A stretch of 64,000 nt of DNA from Malus domestica (GCF_042453785.1 NC_091670.1:37645501-37709500), one strand, 5' to 3'. Numbered from the stretch's first letter, positions 1 to 11,347 are shown. Notes: a model not told the origin generated them from the letters alone. Translations and numbers: made by a program.

Positions 1-1304
1 TAAGGAAACATTTGCACTGGTGGCCAAGATGAACTCAGTCAGGGTTTTACTTTCAGTTGCAATCAATTGTGGGTGGTCACTCTACCAAATGAACGTGAAG
101 AATGCTTTCCTTCACGGAGAGTTGCTGGAAAAAGTGTATATATAACCTCCTCCAGGCTATGATGGTATCAAAGGCAACATGGTTTGTAAATTGCACAAGA
201 TAATATACGGATTGAAACAATCACCAAGAGCTTGGTATGCCAAGCTAAGTTATGTTCTGGAAAAGGCTGGATTCGTGCGAAGTAATGTTTATTCTTCATT
301 ATTTGTGAGAACTGGCACCAGTGGGAAGTTGGTGGTCCTCATCTACGTTGATGATCTTATCATCATTGGAGATAATATCGTGGAGATTGAGGCACTAAAA
401 CTCTCACTACGTCAAACTTTCGTTATCAAAGATTTGGGGAGGTTAAAGTATTTTTTGGGGATCGAAATGGCAACATCTTCAAAATGACTGTTTCTACATC
501 AACAGAAATATGTATTGAACCTTCTTCAAGAAGCAAAAATGCTTGACTGCAAGCCTGCTATCACTCCCGTTGACTGTAAACTGAACCTCAGCATAGATGG
601 AGAAGCCATGCATAATGTAACCTACTATCAACGATTAGTAGGCAAGCTCATATACCTCACCATCACTCGTCCAGATATCACTTATGCAGTGAGCTTGGCT
701 AGTCAGTTTATGCACTCTCCCACTGTTGATCACCTTAACATTGTTAAGAGAATCCTTCGTTATCTCAAGGGTTCAATAGGGCAAGGAATCATAATGCACA
801 ACAATCAATCAACTGTCATTAGTGGCTACACAAATGCAGACTGGGCATGTAATGTAATTGATAGGAAATCAACCACAAGCTATTGTACATTTGTTGGTGG
901 AAACCTTGTCACATGGAAGAGTAAGAAGCAACAGATAATTGCTCGTTCCAGCGCAGAGGCTGAGTATCGATCCATGGCAGCCACTGCTTGTGAACTCATT
1001 TGGCTTAAAGAGCTTCTTTCAGATTTAGGGTTTCCTAGTTCTACTCATATGTTGCTTATGTGTGATAATCAGGCAGCCATGCACATTGCTGCCAACCCTG
1101 TGTTCCATGAAAGAACCAAACATATTGAAGTGGACTGTCATTTCATTAGAGCTCAAGTTTAAACTCAAATTATCCAGACCGTGTTCACACGAAGCCATGA
1201 TCAACTGGCAGATCTCTTTACAAAGGCATTGGCATCCGCTCAGTTTCATCGATTATTGGGCAAGCTGGGTTCAGTGAACCTTCTTGATCCATCTTGAGGG
1301 GGAG
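1..1304 (+). pseudogene. Ty1/copia reverse transcriptase-RNase H remnant
   Basis: This is the 3' half of a copia polyprotein and it runs off the left window edge. Readable blocks are the RT palm (NAFLHGELLEKVY, YGLKQSPRAWY, IYVDDLIII), the connection region (RPDITYAVSLASQFMHSP) and RNase H ([38 protein letters not shown]), ending in DQLADLFTKAL. The frame is broken by stops near 143, 485 and 1160, so it cannot make a full product. It ends about eight bases before a polypurine tract (GAGGGGGAG) that abuts the 3' LTR. Family assignment is firm; the exact 5' extent is outside the window. Confidence 0.93.
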
Positions 1305-1685
1305 TGTTGAAAGTGTTGAGTATATTTTGGCCTCTAGAGTAAGCTACCATGTTCTCTAGGGGTAATCTTTTCCTTGATTTAAGTGAGATGATTGATTGGT
1401 GAAAATTGATGTTGTAAGGTTTAGACTAGGCTACTTTGTTGTAAGGCTTAGACTAGGCTAGCTTAGACTAGGCTACTTTCTTTTCCTTGATTTAAGGGAG
1501 ATGATTGATTGATGAAAGTTGTTGTTGTTGTAAGGCTTAGACTAGGCTAGTTAGCTTTGCTTTTTTCTTTGTCTTTGTCGGCTGCTTGCAGCAACCATTT
1601 CACCTTTCTTTCTTATTCTTTCTTTCTTCCTCCTTCCTCGTATATACCTGAACCATTGTACATTAAACTTATGAAATACATTACA
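1305..1685 (+). repeat. 3' LTR of the copia remnant
   Basis: The LTR starts with TGTTGAAAG directly after the polypurine tract and probably ends at TACATTACA. Inside it a short GTAAGGCTTAGACTAGGCTA motif is repeated three to four times between about 1410 and 1550. The partner 5' LTR is outside the window, so the right border is an estimate from the TG...CA rule. Confidence 0.6.
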
Positions 1686-2643
1686 ATTTAAAGCCATAAT
1701 TTCTATAAAAATGAACATTGCAAAGTTGTAAGTAAAAAACATGAACATACCACACTAGTCTCCGACCGATCGCTGTTCTTAGGGTCGACAACATAAGCAA
1801 CAGACAGACCATCCATTGCTATCAAACTCTTGGTGATGGCCTTCCAAGGAACCTCAGGGGACCGTACCATGACAATATCTTCGACACCGATTCTGTCGAA
1901 CCGGCGCGTTCAGCCAAGCACCGGCAAGGCCGATGGTCAGGAGCATGCTGGGACCGTAGCACTGCACACACGGAATCACAACCCCTTTCGTGGTTTTGGT
2001 CATTTTTTTCCCTCGGCTCATTGAGTTTAAATCATTGAGTTTAAAGTCCCAAAAAATAATCAGTTAACAGTTACTAGAGCGACGGTGAGGAGGTGTGTGT
2101 TGGTGACTTGGAATGACGTCGCTTACTTCTCTCCCTGCATTTTCGAATGCCTCCGAAGCCAGAAACTGCCTCATGTATCCCAGCGCCATGAGAGAGCAGT
2201 TCAGAGAGAGAGAGATGTTGAACGTTTTGGATAAATTTCTAAGGGCCACCATTTTGTACAAATGAGTTTGGAACAGTGAAAATGCAAACGGAGTATCGAA
2301 TTCAGGACTTTGAATGTTGAATGTTTTTAACTAACTGAGCTAGAAGATCAAATGGAGCTCCTAATGTGCTCATTTCGATGGGCCACCGTTTTGTTCCAAA
2401 GGGTTTGGAAGTAGTGTAAATCCAGTCATGCTGTTATGTTTTTTTATATTTCGAAAGAGGAACAAGTCTAGAAACGCGTTCAATTGATGCAATATCAATG
2501 TACCTAGAAAAGTGCTAAATGTTTCGCGACAACATGAATTATTAATAACTAATTCTTCAAATAATTACCTCTCATTTTTAATTTCAATGCAAAACTCCTT
2601 TCATGATGTTGCGGTCACATTTATTTGATGCCAATACAAGTAT
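1686..2643. other. Intergenic stretch with no supported gene
   Basis: No complete gene is visible. The minus strand between about 2000 and 1750 is GC-richer than its surroundings and can be read as short coding-like pieces in two frames (for example VIPCVQCYGPSMLLTIGL and IMVRSPEVPWKAITKSL is approximate), but I do not recognise them and the frame breaks. The remainder is AT-rich. Confidence 0.4.
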
Positions 2644-3037
2644 TGTAACATTCCCCATCGCTTAAGGGAGTGGATCTTGTAAGTTTTATATGTATATTCT
2701 TATCTCTACCTAGCACGAGACCTTTTGGGAGCTCACTGGCTTCGGGTTCCGCAGGACCTCCGAAGTTAAGTGAGAAAGGGGCCAGAGCATTTCTAGGATG
2801 GGTGACCCATTGGGAAGTTCTGCTCCCTTAAGTTCCCAGAAACAAAACCGTGAGGGCGTGGTCATGGCCAAAAGCGGACAATATCGTGTTACGGCGGAGT
2901 CGAGCCCGGGATGTGATGGATCGCGTGAGTTCCTAGAAACAAAACCGTGAGGGCGTGGTCGGGATCCAAAGCAGACAATATCGTGCTACGGCATAATCAA
3001 GCCTGGAATGTGATGGAACACGGGTCGGGATGTGACA
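2644..3037 (+). mobile_element. Cassandra-type solo LTR with target duplication
   Basis: The sequence begins TGTAACATTCCCCATCGC and ends CGGGATGTGACA, and it is flanked on both sides by the same 5-bp target duplication AGTAT (2639-2643 and 3038-3042). It contains a 5S rRNA-like domain, the hallmark of Cassandra TRIM elements. No internal region or second LTR follows, so it is a solo LTR left by LTR-LTR recombination. A segment of about 100 bp beginning AGAAACAAAACCGTGAGGGC is present twice in tandem (from about 2838 and about 2934), which is not part of the usual LTR layout. Confidence 0.85.
2713..2829 (+). other. 5S rRNA-like domain inside the LTR
   Basis: The stretch resembles the 3' two-thirds of plant 5S rRNA: CTCCGAAGTTAAGTGAG is followed by AGAGCATTTCTAGGATGG and GTGACCCATTGGGAAGTTC. 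The GGATGGGTGACC block (2797-2808) corresponds to the pol III box C region. It is a retrotransposon-borne copy, not a genomic 5S gene: the normal 5S array context is absent and the sequence diverges from functional 5S in the loop A/helix regions. Confidence 0.75.
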
Positions 3038-3162
3038 AGTATCATTTGCAGTTATTAGATAAATAGGATCTTAAAACTACCACAAATTCTTTTAACAATT
3101 TGCAATAATAATAAAAAATTGCAACAATTGCAACTATACATAAGACATTGGAATAAGCTAAA

Positions 3163-4330
3163 GGGAAATTTTAATTGAACCCATATAACCTTTTTCTACA
3201 CCCAACTTAAACTTTAAATGTGAATTGTCTCTTTTATCCTATTACATAATTACCATCAAGTACAAAATGAAACAACAATAAAACTAAAATTTATCAATAA
3301 ACTCACACCCAATAATCAAATCTTACCATCATGCAATCTTTATCCTACGTTAATTATGGCTAAAAGTTTAAGAGCTCTCATAGGCTAAATTCGTTTTAGG
3401 CATTAGAGATTCTTTGGTCCTATCTTGATTAGCTTGTGCAAATCATTAATCTTCCTTGAATTTTGGTGGTTGATTTCGAGGATGTAAAGTTCAATCTTCA
3501 AGCTTGACAAAAGAAGAATTCCAATAGATGCCAAAAGCCTTGGATCCAACTCCAAAACAAGGAACATTGATGAATCGATCTATAAACACTATAACTACCT
3601 AAAAAATAATGGGAACTAGAGGCTAGCAAGATGATTGATGCTTTTGAAGGCCCGTCTCAAATGCAAGTTGAGCAACACAGCCAACTAGAAAGGGAATGAC
3701 ATAAACCAAGGGCGGAAGGGAATGACAAAAACCAAGGGCGGAAAGCCAAGTATTGGCCAGGTTACATACACAGCAAACATAAGAGCCATGACCTTGAATC
3801 TCGTGGTAAAGAAATCAGATGTCAAGTATCCTCTTATGCCGGTAATGAGACCCCATCTATTTGGACTGAACTGCAGATATGGTTTTTGCACTCTATCAGT
3901 TACAAGCAGGAATGTTGCAAGACCCATATAAAATATGAAAGCAGGCATATGAAAGCACGGAACTTTATGTTTATGAAACTAAAATTGTGGGGACATGGAT
4001 ATCAAGAAAACAAGATATCGAAGTGTTATGTATATGGAATATTCATAAACAAGTAGAAACTTCACCAAATTATTCAACTTGTCCATAAAATTCGAACTCC
4101 AGAAAGCTTTTATTCTCATAAACAAGTACAACCTTTACCAAATTATTCATTTGGGATTTTATTTTCTAAATGGCGTAAAGATAATTTACATTTTAAATTG
4201 GGTTTGTTAGGGTAATTTAGGTAGTAAATTTGGGTTTAAAGAGATATTAGTTCTTTAATTAAAAATACTATGGGTATAAAGAGTAAGTTGGGTATAGAAA
4301 GAGGTTAGATGAGTTCAAATAAAATTTCCC
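3163..4330. mobile_element. Mutator-like element carrying a gene fragment (Pack-MULE)
   Basis: The two ends are long inverted repeats: the left end GGGAAATTTTAATTGAACCC is matched by the reverse complement of the right end, GGGAAATTTTATTTGAACTC, and the similarity continues for roughly 50 bp. The flanks are 9-bp near-identical direct repeats, TAAGCTAAA (3154-3162) and TAAACTAAA (4331-4339). Long TIRs with a 9-bp duplication are diagnostic of Mutator-like elements. No transposase is encoded; the interior instead holds an exon of a host membrane-protein gene on the minus strand. A related, end-truncated copy lies at 12163-12750. Confidence 0.82.
3623..3948 (-). pseudogene. Captured membrane-protein exon, frameshifted
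   Basis: On the minus strand a hydrophobic reading frame starts around MPAFIFYMGLATFLLVTD and contains RGYLTSDFFTTRFKVMALMF followed by VYVTWPILGFPPLVFVIPF, i.e. three to four likely membrane segments. A 26-bp tandem duplication (3693-3718 and 3719-3744 on the plus strand) shifts the frame and creates an early stop. Reading across it, the natural continuation is PFLVGCVAQLAFETGLQK and a stop at 3623. I believe it is the terminal exon of a conserved plant membrane protein, but I cannot name the family. It lies wholly within the Mutator-like element, which suggests capture. Confidence 0.6.
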
Positions 4331-4339
4331 TAAACTAAA

Positions 4340-6370
4340 ATACCAGGTAATGAAATTGTTTTTGTTTTCTTAAATTATTTGCAAAACCAATAACTGGATC
4401 TAAAATTTTAAAATGAACTAACTACTAATCTATGATTAGCTCGGGATCTCCATCGTTTTGGTTGACTTAAACACAAATGAAAGAAGAATGTACACAAAAA
4501 ATGCACAAAACAAAATATTTTAAGTGAAATTGAATTTTGTTTTTCTGTTTTTGTTTTGGAGGTGAAATATGTTGATCGGAGAATTATAGCTAGAATCTCT
4601 TGGAATTTCATAAACCAAAGTAACAAATTTGAATAAGAGGTTTTGGTTGATTTTTGACATATCTTACGAAATAGTAGTAAGCCTTATGTGTGCCGGCTGG
4701 TTCCCATCTTAATCTGCCCCAAGCCAGAAGGTTTGGGACTGGGTCCCCATCTTTATCTGCACCAAGCTAGATAATAACCATGTATGCAATTATTATATTT
4801 TTGCTCACCACTCTAGTTATCATTGTTGTATAAATTTAAATTTCGTGATATGTGTAGTGGATAGATAAAAATCTAAAAATATAAACTAATTCACTGATGA
4901 TAAATTGGGTGGTAAACTTATTATATATATGACGGTTGTTTCCGTTGTTATTCTTCCTTCGTCATCTTTTCCACTAACAAAAGGGTCCTAGACTCGAAAC
5001 ATGAAGCTTGCAGCAATGGTGGTAGCTACTTACTCATGTCTGTGGTAGATAGGATGTTGACGTAAAAGTTTACAAAGGATGCCAATTCAAAAAAATATAA
5101 AAAAAGTAGAAAACAACGTATATTAACATGGTGCATGTGGGTTAATGTCTTAGTGGATAGGGTATTGAGTTTCTGTCGATGCGTCTCGGATTTGAAACTC
5201 TCCATCTCCTAAATTATTATAAAAGTTTCAAACTCTCTCATTTTCCTAATAGTAAATTTATAAAACAAAATACATTGACATGGCTGAGATTTCATAAAAC
5301 TAGAACATGGAAGGAAATTTCATGACCAAGTTAGCTGCTAATTATACCATATATATGGGTCAGAGTCTGGATTTAATTAACTGACTAATTTGTTTGCATG
5401 TATATATTTTGTAATTTCATCTATTTTCACTATATTAAATAAAAATAAACAAAAGAAATATAGAGATAATATACTCATTTCTGTTCATTTTATGAGCTTA
5501 AAAAAATATATCCAAAAGAATTTGAAGAACATATAAGATCTCAACACAATGATATACGTATCTATAAACACATTTTTTTAGAAAATGAGAAGGAGAGAGG
5601 GAGAGAGAACGTGAGGGGGTGGGAGGTTTTTTATTTTTTATTTTTTTTATTTTTTAATATTAAAGATATTTTAACATCACCAGTAGGTGAGGTTTCAATA
5701 AAAAACAGTAAAATTTAGATATGTGAAATTACATTGTTGCCCATCTTCTTTTTTTTTTGTGATAGATGATTAAGTTGTCTTTTCATCTTTATTTTTATTG
5801 ACAAAAAGGAATTCATTAATTAATAGAGAAGAGATAAAAGAAAATAAGATCAGAAATCCCAATTCAAAAGAACAAGGAGATAAGATGTGTAGGTAAGATA
5901 AATTCTTATTAGTTTCTTTCTCATAACTATTATTTGAATTCACATCGAAAAGGTTAATCATGGTTTCCCTATATATGTATACACACACATTCTAGTATTC
6001 GACAAGGTGGGTAATTCTGCACCTTTTTTTTTTTTTTTAATGAAAAATGCACCAAAGTTAAGGGGGTGATGAAAAACACTTCTATGAGAATTTGTTGATC
6101 CCCACTACGGCACTACCACAATATTACTGGGTTATTGTAATTTTTGATGCATTGTGGATGCTTGTAGTTTAGTTTGCCTTCACAACATGCAGACAAATCT
6201 TAAGGATGACTACATTAATTTTTTTTCAAAGATATACATGTTTGTTTAAAAGTGTTTTTAAAATGACTGAAAGTGTTTTTGTGAAATTTATTTTGAAAGA
6301 AGCACCATGTACATACTTTTTGTAAAAACCACTTTTAAGGGATTTTCTAAGATCAACTTGAATTTTTAAA
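4340..6370. other. AT-rich intergenic DNA
   Basis: Apart from the short beta-xylosidase relic near 5 kb, no gene is supported. The stretch is low-complexity AT-rich DNA with a poly(T)/TTTTTA block at about 5625-5660. Confidence 0.5.
4977..5068 (+). pseudogene. Relic of beta-xylosidase exon 1
   Basis: This short stretch matches, with deletions, the start of the intact downstream gene: GGGTCCTAGACTCGAAACAT corresponds to the region coding RVLDSK, AATGGTGGTAGC to NNGGS, and GTGGTAGATAGGATG to LVDRM. Some 300 bp upstream a TACGAAATAGTAGT motif (from about 4666) is also shared with the promoter-proximal region of the intact gene (about 8133). It is a degenerate trace of a tandem copy rather than a functional unit. 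Confidence 0.55.
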
Positions 6371-6520
6371 AGGGAACTTTAACGAAAAGTTTCCGGTACT
6401 GTTCATTTTAATGAAAAACCACATTTTTACACTAAAAAGTCAATCTTGGTACTATTCGTCCCTTTATTTTGTCCTTATTTTTAAAACTCAAAGTTTTCAA
6501 ACCATTTTCATTAATTTTTT
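6371..6520. mobile_element. MITE, family shared with 21837-21942
   Basis: It begins AGGGAACTTTAACGAAAA and ends near CATTTTCATTAATT, with an interior (CACATTTTTACACTAAAAAG) nearly identical to the copy in intron 1 of the X8 gene. The ends are imperfect inverted repeats. No coding capacity. Confidence 0.65.
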
Positions 6521-6681
6521 TTTAATAAGGATTATTTCAAAAACACTTTCAAACTAGTTTATAATAAAAGAAGGCCACGTCCGATGACCAAACCAAATAA
6601 AACTTTTCAAGAGTCAAATAGTTTTGGTCAAATCCATATCATATATCTCCAGGACAGATAGCATTGACTTTATCTAGTAAT

Positions 6682-6934
6682 TGTTGGGAAATATAGAGGA
6701 AAATATTTTAGAGATTTGATATGATTTAATTAGGGATTTGATATGATATGATTTGATTTGGTATAGGTTTTCTTGTCTTGTGGACAAATGATCGTTTTGA
6801 TTTATTTTCTAGTATTGCTGCTTTATAATCTTATAAATACTTTCTTATAGAGAATAATAAAGTAATGAAATTGTATTTGAAAATTGTGAGATTGTAGAGA
6901 ATTCTAAATGTTTCCTAAACTTTTATTTTTAACT
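6682..6934 (+). repeat. 5' LTR of the TRIM-like element
   Basis: It starts TGTTGGGAAATATAGAGG and ends TTTTATTTTTAACT. Shared blocks with the 3' LTR include GAGATTTGATATGATTTAAT and AGAGAATAATAAAGTAATGA. Confidence 0.8.
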
Positions 6935-7179
6935 TGGTATCAAAACAGAGTTAGATTTTTAGTTGAACTTTGTTGTAAGTGCTTTCCTGTTGATGCATGA
7001 AGCTGACTTTCTTCGTGCACCCACAAGCTATGAACTTGAGAGTGAAGATTATTTATGAATGTTAGAAGAGAAATAGAAGTTAAAGTATTGTTGTTGCCAT
7101 GAAGAAGGAAAAAAATTGTTTTCTAGCTTCCTTAAGGAAGGAAAAAAAAAACAAGAATAATGAAAAAATTGCAGGAAAA

Positions 7180-7640
7180 AGATATTTGGTGGTTGGGGCT
7201 TCTAAAAAGAGGCATTAATTTCAGTTGGGTTTTTGAAAAGATTATCGTTTATTCCAACTGGACTTTCGAAAAGAGAAGTTTGTTCTAACATATCAAAAGA
7301 TTTATTTACTGCTTTTTTGTAAAAAGACGTTGGTTCTAATTGGGTTTTTGAAAAGATTAGCGTTAGTTCCACGGATTACGATTTGTTAGTTGGGCTTTCG
7401 AAAATAATTGTTTGTTCTAGTTGGGTTTTCCAAAAGATTGGCGCTAGTTATAGCTGGGCATTCGAGCAGAGGTGTTAGTTTAGATAGATTGTGATAAGCT
7501 GAGCTTTCAAAAAGATTGGCGCTAGTTCCACCTGGGTATTAAAAAGAGATGTTGGTTCCAATAGATTGTGATTAGCTGAGCTTACAAAAAAACTTGTGTT
7601 AGTTTCAGCATATCATTGAAGATTTTATGCACGTGTGGCT
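7180..7640 (+). repeat. Degenerate internal repeats of the TRIM-like element
   Basis: A motif of roughly 50-70 bp with core GTTGGGTTTTTGAAAAGATT followed by GCGTTAGTTCCA recurs about seven times with drift. It explains most of the internal region and has no open frame. Confidence 0.6.
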
Positions 7641-7752
7641 CACTTAATGCGTGATTCCACGTGAAGGGGGTGTTGAATTTACTAAGTTTCAAATTAGATC
7701 TTTTTTTCTTCTTGGCAAACTCATGATTCCTAGTCATGAGTTTGAGTGGGGG

Positions 7753-7985
7753 TGTTGAAAAATAATAAAATATAAAGGAAAGTATGTTAGAGATTTAATA
7801 TGATTTAATTAGGAATTTGATATGATATGATTTGACTTGATTGGGTATAAGGATTGTTTTGATTTATTCTCCTTTATAATTTTATAAATACGTTCTTATA
7901 GAGAATAATAAAATAATGAAGTTGTATTTAAAAATTGTGAGATTGTAGAGAATTCTAAATTTATCCTAAGCTTTTATTTTCAACT
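7753..7985 (+). repeat. 3' LTR of the TRIM-like element
   Basis: It starts TGTTGAAAAATAATAAAA after the polypurine tract and ends TTTTCAACT next to the GTAAT target duplication. Confidence 0.8.
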
Positions 7986-8159
7986 GTAATATCCGAAATG
8001 TGTAAGTGAATTCAAGTTGAATTGAATTTGACTGAACAAACTATCTTAATTCTCGGGAAAAACAAACAAACTATCTTATTAGGTAAGCTTTCGTGAGATT
8101 TAAAAAACAGAAAGTAACCATCTGGATAAGGGGAGCTTCTTTACGAAATAGTAGTTTGC

Positions 8160-8187
8160 GTCTATATACATATAAATATATGCCCGT
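8160..8187 (+). promoter_or_regulatory. Putative TATA region of the beta-xylosidase gene
   Basis: TCTATATACATATAAATATA lies about 35-55 bp before the start codon, the only TATA-like tract close to the gene. The distance implies a short leader. Inference from position and composition only. Confidence 0.4.
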
Positions 8188-8216
8188 CAATCATCATCAT
8201 CAATCAGATAGTAACC

Positions 8217-11200
8217 ATGGCTATCAATATTTTTAATTTTCTTGTTTGTTTCTCTATTGCTTCCTTTGTCATTTCTTCCAATGCCAGAAGAGTTCTAGAC
8301 TCGAAAAATGTAGACGGTAACAATGGCGGTAGCAATTTCACTCATGTATGTGATCCTTCAAGGTTTTCCGACCTTGGCTTGGATGTGTCAACCTTTGGCT
8401 TCTGCGACTCCAAATTGTCGTATGACGATAGGGCCAAGGATCTGGTAGATAGGATGACATTGGCAGAGAAAGTGAGGCAACTAGGAAATAGTGCAAAGGG
8501 GGTTCCGAGGTTGGGGTTGCCTAAGTATGAGTGGTGGTCTGAGGCACTCCATGGTGTGTCGAATGTTGGTCCCGGGACTTATTTCGATGATCTTATTCCG
8601 GGTGCAACAAGCTTTCCCACTGTTATTCTTACAACCGCAGCATTCAATGAGTCATTGTGGAAGCAAATTGGTCAGGTATACATTATCATCACTACATTTT
8701 TGGTTGTAAAAGATGACATGAAAAGCCATGGAAGTTACTTTTCACTAACAAAAAAATGCTCAAAGTTACTTTTCGTTTGCTTGTACTAAATGGTTTTTGT
8801 TCCTTATGAATATTTAGGCTGTTTCAACAGAAGCAAGAGCCATGTACAATCTAGGAAGAGCCGGATTGACATATTGGAGTCCCAACGTTAATGTCGTGAG
8901 GGATCCAAGGTGGGGAAGAGCCACGGAAACACCCGGTGAAGACCCTTACGTTGTTGGCGTTTATGCCTCTAACTACGTCAGAGGCTTGCAGGATGTTAAG
9001 GGCACAGAGAATGCCACAGATTTGAACTCTAGACCTCTAAAAGTTTCCTCATGCTGCAAGCATTATGCCGCCTACGATGTAGACAACTGGCTCGGTGTCG
9101 ATCGTTACCATTTTGATGCGAGGGTAAGTCTATAATATATGTTAGATAATAAACCACATGAGTTTGTTAACACATTAATAACTCATGTGTCTTCTAGCAT
9201 TTTTCATTTAAAACGAAGTTTCATCATGTCAAATTAAGTTCATTTTCCTATTTTCCTTTTTGTTATGAAAGGTGACAGAGCAAGATATGGCGGAAACTTT
9301 CCTAAAACCATTCGAGATGTGTATTAAGGATGGTGATGTAAGCAGTGTAATGTGCTCTTATAACCGTGTTAACGGCATCCCCACTTGTGCTGATCCGAAG
9401 CTCTTGAAAGAAACCATTAGAGGAGATTGGGATCTTCATGGGTACGTATACTAATCACCTTTAAATTTTTCCGCTAGTCTTCATGCAGGAATTTAATTTT
9501 TTTATTTTTTATTTTTATGTCTTGCAGATATATAGTCTCGGATTGTGACTCTCTTGAAGTTATGGTGAACGGCCACAAATGGCTCGGCGACACCAAGGAG
9601 GATGCTGCTGCACAAGCTTTGAAAGCAGGCTAGTACTCCTTACAAAATTAACTTATTGAACCGTTTCTGTTTGGGAATACTTATGTTCTTGCTATTTCGT
9701 CCTTAATTACTAGGTTTGATTAATTAAGTTCCATGTTAATTACTTTAGGGATGGATTTGGACTGTGGAGTCTACTACACAAACTTCACTCAGAATTCGGT
9801 GAGGCAAGGGAAAGTGAAGGAGGTAGAAATCGACCGGTCACTCAAGAACCTTTATGTGGTGCTTATGAGGCTAGGTTTCTTCGATGGGAATCCCACTTTC
9901 AAGTCTCTCGGCAAGAAGGATGTGTGCTCGAAACAACATATTGAATTAGCAACAGAAGCGGCAAGAGAAGGAATCGTTTTATTGAAGAATGTCAATGAAA
10001 CTTTGCCGTTGAAATCTAAGAAAATAAAAAAACTAGCCGTCGTTGGGCCTCATGCCAATGCTACAGCAGCAATGATTGGAAACTATGCAGGTATTGAATC
10101 TAAACATACGATTTCAATTAAGTTGTACATCTTTAACATGATATGCTCTTCAACTAAACATACCGTTCAATTTTGTGTTAAGGTATTCCTTGTCAATTCA
10201 CTTCACCTCTCGATGCATTTTCATCCTACGGAGAAGTCAAGTATGAAATGGGATGTGATGGAGTTGCATGTGCAAATGATAGTCTGATATTCCCTGCCAT
10301 GAAAGCCGCAAAGCATGCAGATGCAACCATAATTTTTGCTGGTTTGGACTTATCAGTTGAGGCAGAGAGCTTGGATAGGGTGGATCTGCTTCTTCCTGGC
10401 TACCAAACCCTGTTTATCAATCAGGTCGCTCAAGTCTCCAAGGGTCCGGTAATTCTTGTAATTATGTCTGCTGGTGGTGTTGATATCAGTTTTGCCAAAC
10501 AAAATGATAACATCAATGCAATATTGTGGGCTGGGTACCCGGGGGAGGAAGGCGGCCATGCCATTGCAGATGTTGTTTTTGGACATTACAATCCTGGTAC
10601 GTAACGCTAAAAGAATCACATTTTTAGTCCAATTTGATGATAATGTTGCATCATTTAGCATAATTTTTGCCTAAATGTATATCTTAGCTTTTAACTTGCT
10701 CACTACGATATAATGTAAATGTTTACTATGTTACAGGAGGAAGATTGCCTCTTACATGGTACGAAGCTGGTTATGTGGATATGCTACCCATGACATCCAT
10801 GAAATTGAGGCCAATCGATAGCCTAGGCTATCCCGGTCGTACATACAAATTCTACAATGGCTCCACAGTTTACCCATTTGGATATGGCCTTAGCTACACC
10901 CAGTTCAACTACACCCTGCGATCTGCAGAGAGATCTCTGGATATAAAGTTGAGAAAGTCCCAACACTGCCGTGACATAGAGTACAAGGATAATGAATACA
11001 AGCCACCTTGCCCTTCAATCCTTATCGACGACTTGGAATGCAACCATGAATTTGGGTTCGGGATTGAAGTAAAAAATGTGGGTAAGAGAGATGGAAGTGA
11101 AGTCATCATCGTTTACTCAAAACCACCTATTGGCATCGCCGCTACGCATACCAAGCAGGTGATTGGGTTTAAGAGGGTCTTTGTGAAAGCCGGAAAGAGC

Positions 11201-11347
11201 GAAACTGTTAACTTTGTGTTCAATGCCTGCAAGAGCTTGGGAGTTGTCAACTACAATGCTTACAATCTTCTAACATCAGGCAGACACACTATTATGCTTG
11301 GAGATGATGTCGTCTCCTTCCCCATTCAACTCAACATTAAAGAGTGA
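8217..11347 (+). CDS. Beta-D-xylosidase / alpha-L-arabinofuranosidase (GH3)
   Basis: Seven exons join in frame: 8217-8675, 8818-9123, 9272-9441, 9528-9628, 9749-10090, 10183-10596, 10737-11347, giving 800 residues, the usual size for plant BXL proteins (about 770-800). Residues 1-24 form a signal peptide ([20 protein letters not shown]), so the enzyme should enter the secretory path to the wall. The GH3 N-domain has [16 protein letters not shown] with the expected nucleophile Asp317; CCKHYAAYD and [16 protein letters not shown] are family blocks. The C-domain has [20 protein letters not shown] around 513-532, where the acid/base Glu is expected, and a fibronectin III-like tail after [10 protein letters not shown]. 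Family knowledge: such enzymes trim xylose or arabinose from xylan and arabinan side chains. Odd: intron 4 uses a GC donor (CAG|GCTAGT), and the usual EGLDR is ESLDR. BXL3/4-like is my best guess for subgroup. Confidence 0.93.

Larger units (their letters stand above)
6682..7985 (+). mobile_element. Non-autonomous LTR retrotransposon (TRIM-like)
   Basis: Two diverged LTRs (6682-6934 and 7753-7985) bound an internal region with no protein coding potential. A 5-bp target duplication GTAAT lies on each side (6677-6681 and 7986-7990). The first LTR is followed by TGGTATCAAAACAGAG, a primer-binding site resembling the initiator-methionine tRNA type, and the second is preceded by the polypurine tract GAGTGGGGG. 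At 1.3 kb it fits the TRIM/small-LARD size class. The LTRs differ at many positions, so the insertion is old. It ends about 230 bp upstream of the beta-xylosidase start codon. Confidence 0.85.

Noticed and set aside
2713-2829. Genuine 5S rRNA gene
   Set aside because: It lies inside an LTR with a target duplication, diverges from functional 5S, and is not in a tandem array.
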